DNA from: Hepsetus odoe
Lineage: Eukaryota; Chordata; Actinopteri; Characiformes; Hepsetidae
Direction: 5' to 3'
NCBI GenBank assembly: GCA_017165825.1
Contig: CM029387.1
Span: forward strand, 781,413 to 845,412
Length of the DNA: 64,000 nucleotides
The position numbers and the translations under genes are program-made. A model generated the notes under the pieces. The model ran no database searches and was not told the DNA's origin. It was given only the letters and a program-made list of their open reading frames with translations. The first letter of the stretch is position 1; every line of letters begins with the position of its first letter. Below, piece by piece: positions 59,034 through 64,000 of this stretch.

Positions 59034-60051
59034 CGCAGCGCGAGAGCGTCTTAATCCCGGCGGTTACATTTTCAAATGTAATATTTTTTCTCTTGGAATT
59101 AGGATTAGCGCGCGCTGGATTGTTTAATGAATTATCATCACTATTTATTTGAAACAATCATCTTTACTTTCTTTCTTTATCACAGACATTTTTAGTCTTA
59201 CATATTAATTGTTTTAATTTGTTCTTTGTTATTGCTTTTCTCCTTCTTTTTCCTGTTATTATTGTTGTTGTTTTTATTGTGTGGGTTTGGTTTCACTTTA
59301 TTACTGAACCTTTTTCTCATTTTTCAATCACCGGAAATTATTTTGAGAATTGAAAAAATTCTTCATGTAAAGAATCAAATGGCTGTAAAACCTAATAATT
59401 ATTCAAATAAAATGATTAAATAAAAATGATTCCTGTAAAAATGTTAAGTGAAATAGGTCAGTAATGTTGGTCAAAAATGAACATTTTTCATTCGTTTTAA
59501 ATTCTGAGAATAATCAGAGTCTAAATTCAGGGTCATTATTTTAAAGTTCTAAATAATTCTACAGAGTCTCTGTTTCAGGATTTGGAGTCAAACGGTTCAA
59601 ACAAACGTGCAAAAATACTGAATAAAAATAATAAACGAAGTATTTCAGTCGCATCTGCATGTAATTAATGAATAAAACAGCAGTTACTAATGAACAATAA
59701 AATACTGAAATATTTCTATTTCTACAGAATTCTAAACAAACCGGTTCTGTTAGAAATAAATGTTTTTTTTTTACTTGAAACAAAAACGTTTTATGAAAGT
59801 AACAGAATTCCCTCTCCGAGCCCCAAAAAAGTGCACTGATTGAATGAAGGGCTAATTAGATCAATCAGGAAGGGACGAGCTGGAGATCATTTTGGGCTTC
59901 AGGACTTTTCAGAAACAGTTACTGGAGCATCAATGTTACCAAAAATTAAATAAATACTGAATTCACATCTATACTGATTCATTTATCCTTTTCTAATTAT
60001 TCTGAGCTGGGGTTACTAATGAGGTTAGATTCTCATAATTTACAAAACTTT

Positions 60052-60097
<46 letters not shown>

Positions 60098-60378
60098 AAA
60101 GATGTTTATCAGAGTCTTTCTGCCCTGAAAGCGCAAGTACACCTTCGATTCAGGGCAGAAAGCAGTGAAATGATTCCATGAGTTGAGTGTGTGAACAGTG
60201 GTTGGTGTTCTGTAAGCTGGACAGAAGAACACAAGTTCTAGATTTGTGCTCCGGCATGTGTGGAGTTGCAGCAGCAGAACCTGATCTACACAGAAAACCC
60301 TGGATATTAATTTAAAGCCCAGCTTTTACATACAATTGTCTCAGGTGCAGCAATATATATACACACATATACATACAG

Positions 60379-60442
<64 letters not shown>

Positions 60443-62235
60443 CTCACCATTCGTTTCTGTGGTTTGATTAAAGGTCGGCTCAGTCCGTTCATTTTGCTGT
60501 AAAGGCCGCAGGCGTTGCAGAGAAAGTGTCCGGTTCCATCACGCCTCCACAGCGGCGTCGACACCGAACCACAGTTCACACACTCGCGCGCCTCCAGCAC
60601 GTCCTCCAGCAGGTCTGCAACACACACACACGTTAGATAAAACACAACTCATAAATACACTCTCACATACCCACACACTCAAAAACACACTCTTTTACAC
60701 ACATTTACACTCTTGTGAGCAGGTCTGCAGCAAACACACACCAGTCAGTGATCAGACACACACTCACACACGCTTACATACCCACCAACTCACACTCTCA
60801 CAAACATGCTTACATACACTGACACAAACTCACACAGCCGCAGAATCACACACACACACTCTTGCATGTCCTCCAGAAAGTCTGCAGCAAACCCTCACTT
60901 ACTCACACACTCTTACACACACTCATTAGCAGCTCCCGGATCAGAGTTAATGACCATAAAACCACAGAAGCATCAAAATCCTGTATGTTTAGGTTGTTCT
61001 GTCGGAACATCTGATCTTTTTCTGCCTTAAAACTTTTATTCTGTTCTTTTAGTAAAGTCATTAAAAGGAACTGAGGGGTGATTTTGTTACAATAAAAATT
61101 TTCACTGAAATGGAAGTTTAATTGATTATTAATAAAGCAGGCGGCTGTTTCTTTGGTGCGCACACACACACACACACACTCTGCACTGGGGAATCCACAC
61201 AAAAAAAGTCTGGAGTTCTCCTGGAGCTGCACTGGCTTTATCTGTCTTTTTATTCTGAGGACAAATTTCCTCTTCTGTCTCCAATTCCTGTGCACCGCCT
61301 GAGATAATCTACCCTGGAAAAACCCAAAATCACACACACACACATCCCAACACACACACACAGCAGGCTGAATGGAATGGGAACCCTTTTGGAAGTGTAC
61401 CTCCAGGTCCTGGTCTTATGGAGAGCGGAGCTCCCCTGGTCTGCAGAGAATGAAGCATGGAGTTATCGAAGGGGGCGGCCGGCCATGCCGGGGACAGCTG
61501 TGGCAGCTGCGGTCCCACATATGGAGGGTACGGGCTGCCGTAGGATCCACTGATGGGCCTGGACAGGTACTGGTCCCGGCCGTTTGTGTTCAGCGGGTTT
61601 GAGTAGCTGGAGTCCCTCGAGGTGCCGTTGTTCGTGGGTGGGCTTGGGGAGTAGTGGAAGCGTCCAGAGGCGTGAGGGCTACCAGCACCGTACGATGGAC
61701 TTTCAGGGGTCGCCTGTGACCACACGGGGTGACTGCTGACCCCATGGCTGGGCTGGGACGACACATTGGGCTGCAGGTAGGGCAGGCTGGGGATCATGGG
61801 CCCTACCCGAGACGTGGGCACATACACCGGAGAGTTGGGGCTGGAGTGCATGTAGGTGGCCGACGGTGACTCGTAGGCGGCCTGAGTCTGGGCGATGGCC
61901 AGGGTCTGGTACATGTCGCTGGGGTCCACTAGGAGCCCGCTCTTGGGTGCTCCGCCCGAGATGATGAGCTTGTTGCTCTGGTCCAAGTCCGTGAAGAGCG
62001 CCGTGTCCTCCGGGGTGGACAAGGCGTTGACCGGATGTCCGAAGGGGCTGTATGAGTGCAGCGGCCTCCCCTCAGGGCGCCTCGAAGCCAAAGCACCCAG
62101 AGGTGCACATGACCTCAGCTCGCCGGACGGGTGCCGGTCCCTCCTGTCTCCAGGTATGTAGCTCTGCTCGGGCGAACCTGGGCTACTGGAGACTTCTCGC
62201 TTCACCATGGACCAGCTGCTGTCACCCAGGTCCAT
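56922..62235 (-). CDS. gata6: gata6, GATA-type zinc-finger transcription factor (six coding exons)
   Basis: Nuclear transcription factor that binds WGATAR sites and drives endoderm, heart and gut programmes in vertebrates (family knowledge). Joining 62235..61401, 60614..60448, 58603..58478, 58368..58281, 57903..57782 and 57086..56922 gives 1503 nt, 500 residues plus stop, with phase kept at every junction. An N-terminal activation region (about 1-278) is followed by finger 1 (C290, C293, C311, C314), finger 2 (C344, C347, C365, C368), a basic tail RKRKPK near 396-401, a Ser-rich stretch, and a C-terminal block ending WCPMALA. GATA6 is preferred over GATA4 and GATA5 because of LFTDLDQ upstream of MYQTL, the linker SRRLGLSCANC and the end motif GLYTSVGL...WCPMALA, which parallels mammalian GATA6. 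The downstream neighbour on the same strand is cables1. Oddities: Thr at 372 where GATA factors usually have Met, and GU repeats beside splice sites. The exon 6 donor is the least certain boundary. Confidence 0.93.
57782..57903 (-). CDS. gata6: gata6 exon 6, Ser-rich C-terminal segment
   Basis: Begins after GGTCCTCAG and encodes SNSVPMTPT followed by a run of 11 Ser, then TSEESSKNSPP. VPMTPTS parallels IPMTPTS of mammalian GATA6. The 3' end is uncertain: only phase-0 donors fit exon 7, and the candidates are TCG|GTCAGT (end 57782, used here, 500-residue protein), TCC|GTGACC, and CAA|GTGACC (end 57800, 494 residues). Continuing past these gives sequence unlike GATA6, so the exon does not run to the next stop. 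A transcript read across the junction would settle it. Confidence 0.75.
57975..58262. repeat. compound microsatellite filling gata6 intron 5
   Basis: Successive (TA)n at 57980-57995 and 58067-58080, (GA)n at 58080-58094, (TA)n at 58154-58172, then AAT, AAC and ATTG runs from 58184 to about 58262, reaching within about 20 nt of the exon 5 donor. Confidence 0.9.
58281..58368 (-). CDS. gata6: gata6 exon 5, basic tail of the DNA-binding domain
   Basis: 88 bp encoding residues 377-405 plus one base: [20 protein letters not shown] followed by TLNKTKGSS. The run after finger 2 contacts the minor groove and serves as a nuclear-localisation signal in GATA factors. The acceptor CCACCAG is preceded by a (CG)n(TG)n tract. 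The chosen donor is CCG|GTCTGT, weak at +3, and it splices in phase to GTAGTAAC of exon 6 to give GSNSVPM. A second in-phase solution exists: donor TCT|GTAACT with an acceptor four bases later (GTAG|TAAC), giving GLNSVPM. Both leave the frame open, so Ser or Leu at residue 407 is unresolved. Confidence 0.9.
58369..58477 (-). other. gata6 intron 4 (109 bp) with (CG)n(TG)n tract at its 3' end
   Basis: On the transcribed strand the intron runs GTAAGAG, a C-rich stretch, then five CG and about ten TG dinucleotides, ending TTCCACCAG. The alternating purine-pyrimidine tract replaces the usual pyrimidine tract and is of the kind that adopts Z-DNA. Confidence 0.8.
58478..58603 (-). CDS. gata6: gata6 exon 4, C-terminal DNA-binding zinc finger
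   Basis: 126 bp encoding residues 335-376: linker ASSRRLGLS, then C344-C347 and C365-C368 with TTTLWRRNAEGEPV between. This finger provides the main GATA-site recognition. The spelling CGLYTKLHG has Thr372, whereas vertebrate GATA1-6 have Met at this place as far as I recall. All zinc ligands and the LWRR core are intact, so the gene does not look broken. The acceptor is GTGTCCGCAG and the donor is CACGGG|GTAAGAG. The following intron is only 109 bp. Confidence 0.95.
58975..59031. repeat. (CA)n microsatellite in gata6 intron 3
   Basis: About 28 CA units, about 370 nt upstream of the exon 4 acceptor; read as UG in the transcript. Confidence 0.95.
60054..60093. repeat. (CA)n microsatellite in gata6 intron 3
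   Basis: About 20 CA units; read as UG in the gata6 transcript. Confidence 0.95.
60382..60438. repeat. (TG)n microsatellite beside the gata6 exon 3 donor
   Basis: About 28 uninterrupted TG units on the plus strand, read as CA in the gata6 transcript, starting nine nucleotides into intron 3. Confidence 0.95.
60448..60614 (-). CDS. gata6: gata6 exon 3, N-terminal zinc finger
   Basis: 167 bp encoding residues 279-334, DLLEDVLEARECVNCG... to ...KPQKRM. It holds the complete Cys-X2-Cys-X17-Cys-X2-Cys finger 1 with TPLWRRDGTGH and LCNACGLYSKMNG. In GATA factors this finger stabilises DNA contact and recruits FOG cofactors. The acceptor is TGTTGCAG, preceded by a short GU repeat. The donor is ATG|GTGAGG, with a long CA repeat starting about ten nucleotides into the intron (60382-60438). 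Exon 4 continues in phase 0 as ASSRRLGLSC. Confidence 0.95.
61401..62235 (-). CDS. gata6: gata6 first coding exon (exon 2), N-terminal activation region
   Basis: Encodes residues 1-278 plus one base. The start at 62235 opens with MDLGDSSWSM; the frame upstream of it contains no other Met before a clear acceptor (TCCTCTCCCAG, exon from 62291). A second in-frame Met at residue 108 (61914) begins MYQTL, the position where mammalian GATA6 starts its shorter isoform by leaky scanning. Activation-domain landmarks are LFTDLDQ (80-86), SPVYVPTSRVG (135-145), YSPSPP (195-200), PYVG (238-241) and AWPAAPFDNSMLHSLQ (250-265). VKRE at 11-14 fits the SUMO consensus. The donor is GAG|GTACAC; the codon split there is completed by exon 3 to give Asp279. 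Reading on past it gives a repeat-derived tail, which is intron. Confidence 0.93.
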
Positions 62236-62291
62236 CCAGGATCCCTTTGACGTCTCACGGCGGGACGAAATCAGATTGAATGTGAGTCCAC
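62236..62291 (-). other. gata6: gata6 exon 2, 5' untranslated part
   Basis: 56 nt between the acceptor TCCTCTCCCAG and the start codon. Vertebrate GATA6 genes have a noncoding first exon and begin translation in exon 2, which this layout matches. No upstream ATG is seen in the segment. Confidence 0.75.
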
Positions 62292-62645
62292 CTGGGAGAG
62301 GAAAAATCTGATTTAAAACAGGTCATGCATTCTTATTTCTTATCATCACCTTCATCATGTCCAGAAGGTCCTGAGAAGAAACCCCGTGTTTTATGTTACC
62401 AAATTTCCCCAAAACTACCAAAATTCCTTAGGAGTACAAACTGAAAGTGTATAAATGTACTTTATGGCCTTGATATAAAGGACAAATCTCATGAGTGGGC
62501 AGAGAATGGGCTAAGTTTGAAAAGAAATGAAAAAAAATCCACTTTTAAAAGGGTTCTTCTGCAGCACGTTCCAGTGAAGGATCAAGAGGGAAGCAGGAAT
62601 TGTGCTCTTCATCATTACCACCTTCAAAAAGTCTGACAGGGTAAG

Positions 62646-62707
62646 AGATAGGAAAGAAAGCCCAGCATGTCTTTGGGAGATAATTCCCAGATAAGAGGGA
62701 GAGATAA
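62646..62707. promoter_or_regulatory. cluster of four WGATAR sites in gata6 intron 1
   Basis: On the plus strand AGATAG at 62646-62651 and AGATAA at 62678-62683, 62689-62694 and 62702-62707, four GATA-factor consensus sites within 62 bp. They lie in the first intron of a GATA-factor gene, 15-75 bp downstream of the inferred exon 1 donor, which suggests auto- or cross-regulation by GATA proteins (inference). Confidence 0.6.
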
Positions 62708-62720
62708 GAGCAGGCTTTAC

Positions 62721-62890
62721 CCGAACTCTTCAGGCGTCTCTGAGAAGATTCCTCAAACTCCTGAACTTCAAACAAAGCGGCTGCTTCTCACTAAAAACTC
62801 CAATCGGACCTCCTGGCGCTTTTCCACCCGCCGATCATCCCGCGGAGAAGTTCGGACTGGAAGCTTTTAGTTGGACTCCAGTCTCTGAGT
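62721..62890 (-). other. gata6: probable noncoding exon 1 of gata6
   Basis: Inferred. A donor TTCGG|GTAAAG ends at 62721, and the GC-box/CCAAT cluster begins just upstream at about 62.9 kb, so a first exon of about 150-170 nt would join the acceptor at 62291 across a 429-nt intron. The transcription start cannot be fixed from sequence alone. Confidence 0.45.
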
Positions 62891-62892
62891 TC

Positions 62893-63140
62893 AGGAGCGG
62901 GCGTGGCCTTCTCAAGCTGCCACTCTGATTGGACGTGAATGGGCGGGGCCTTCTCAAGCGGCCTATCTGATTGGAAGGCGGTGGGCGGGGCCTGGTCGTT
63001 CCGTTCGCCTTCGGTCTACGCGAGTGATTTTTTTGTTTGTACCCTCCCTCACAAACCCCGCCCACTGACACAGCCAGGACTTTCGGGGAGCGCCAATCAC
63101 AGCGCAGGAGGCGGGACTCTAGCGGCCAATCCGTGCGGGG
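62893..63140 (-). promoter_or_regulatory. gata6 promoter region with GC boxes and CCAAT boxes
   Basis: Seen: GC boxes GGGCGGGGCC at 62941-62950 and 62983-62992, CCCCGCCC at 63056-63063, and CCAAT boxes (either strand) at 62927-62932, 62969-62974, 63093-63097 and 63126-63130. The first two modules are tandem copies with a 42-bp period. No TATA box is obvious. The block is GC-rich between AT-rich neighbours and lies directly upstream of the inferred exon 1. Confidence 0.65.
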
Positions 63141-64000
63141 TGATTTGAATATCGCGTGGGGAAACAAAAAGGAGTTTTAAAGAAAGTATTATTTAATGTG
63201 TTATTTCATTTTTGGAGGTGTTTATTATTTTTTTTATTGCAGAGTGAGAAGGAATGCCACTTTTTAAAATTTAGTCTGGAATTTTCAAAGGTTTAAATGG
63301 ATCACATTCTCAACATTGAGATAATAGCATCGAGATAAACTTATTATTCAAGCTTTGTTGTTATTTTTTAATCACTAATTGAAGCGTAAAATCCTTTTGA
63401 AATTAATTAATTAATGAAGAAAACATTTAGAAAATATTATTGTATTATATTGCCCTTCAAATTGCGTGTCTTTCATATATTTTATATGTATTATTTCTAT
63501 ATATTTTGTGTGGATTTTTTTCATCAGAGTCGTTTTGGGAAGGGTAGGATGGTGAGCTTCGTGTTGTGATGATGTGATTGTGAGGAAGGTTATTCGCACT
63601 GTAATCTGGGTAAGAGGGTTAAAGCAGTGATGGAATCACTCCCTTGTTCTGGAGTTGCTCAGTGTTGTGTAAATGAAGCTCCTGATAATTAGTTTATCTA
63701 AGGCGATGGGACAGCAGTTAGGAAGGTGAGGGACTGATCACAAACTCCCAGCAGGCCTTTCACTTTGAACAGGTGAGAATTCATTCAGGTGGAATATACA
63801 CTGTGTTGTGGATTGATCAAAAGAAAGAAGGATGTCAATTGGATTAATGATTGTCGGGCCAGAGCCCAGTGTCTGATCTTTAGACAGTCTCTCCAGCGCG
63901 TGCACAGCAGTTCACCTCCAATTTACCACGAAGTACCGGACAGGACCACAGCCTTCACCGGCCCGACAGATTTCATTCCTATCATTTATATCGATCTAAA
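63141..64000. other. upstream of gata6, no gene recognised
   Basis: AT-rich to about 63.6 kb. 63830-63980 (CAATTGGATTAATGATTGTC, TCCAGCGCGTGCACAGCAG) is more complex and continues off the window edge. Confidence 0.4.

Noticed and set aside
57000..64000. mir-1/mir-133 hairpins, which lie near GATA5/GATA6 genes in vertebrates
   Set aside because: The mature sequences were looked for by eye on both strands and not found in the window.

Overview
The window reads as nuclear genomic DNA from a bony fish, most probably a teleost. Protein-coding exons are short and widely spaced with GT-AG introns, CpG-rich first exons stand in AT-rich surroundings, and the rest is dense in CA/TG and TA microsatellites, minisatellites, tRNA-derived SINEs, dead LINE fragments and small DNA transposons. 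There is no sign of prokaryotic gene packing.

Two genes can be built exon by exon, both on the minus strand. (1) gata6, at about 56.5-62.9 kb, is complete for its coding part: six coding exons joined at 62235..61401, 60614..60448, 58603..58478, 58368..58281, 57903..57782 and 57086..56922 give an uninterrupted frame of about 500 residues. It has both GATA zinc fingers, the basic tail and the C-terminal block. A probable noncoding exon 1 and a GC-box/CCAAT promoter lie at 62.7-63.15 kb. (2) cables1, a Cdk5/Abl-linked cyclin-box protein, is present only as its first three coding exons: 11540..11167, 4143..4072 and 3080..2988, all ending in the same phase. The remaining exons must lie to the left of the window. 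In both genes the assignment rests on family motifs recalled from vertebrate orthologues, plus phase agreement at every junction.

Layout: 1-2987, cables1 intron 3 with a SINE and two small minisatellites. 2988-11540, cables1 exons 3-1; intron 1 carries a large inverted repeat (arms 4245-5851 and 9941-10812) built of a 46-bp satellite, a SINE and a shared flank. 11.54-11.85 kb, cables1 promoter. 12.6-56.5 kb, a stretch of about 44 kb with no recognisable gene, holding about a dozen copies of one SINE family, several 5'-truncated copies of one LINE, foldback and hAT-like elements, a 1.6-kb minisatellite at 35.5-37.1 kb, a perfect 35-bp hairpin at 40.9 kb, and non-repetitive blocks that may be regulatory. 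56.5-63.15 kb, gata6. 63.15-64 kb, AT-rich upstream sequence.

The two genes are neighbours on the same strand, as GATA6 and CABLES1 are in other vertebrates, although RBBP8, which I recall between them in mammals, is not recognisable here. gata6 encodes an endoderm and heart transcription factor and cables1 a cell-cycle regulator; nothing in the sequence shows them acting together, and the long interval between them is the natural place for gata6 enhancers. The most unusual signals are where repeats meet splicing: an approximately 264-nt CT tract forms the acceptor of cables1 exon 3, and GU-rich tracts sit at three successive gata6 acceptors.
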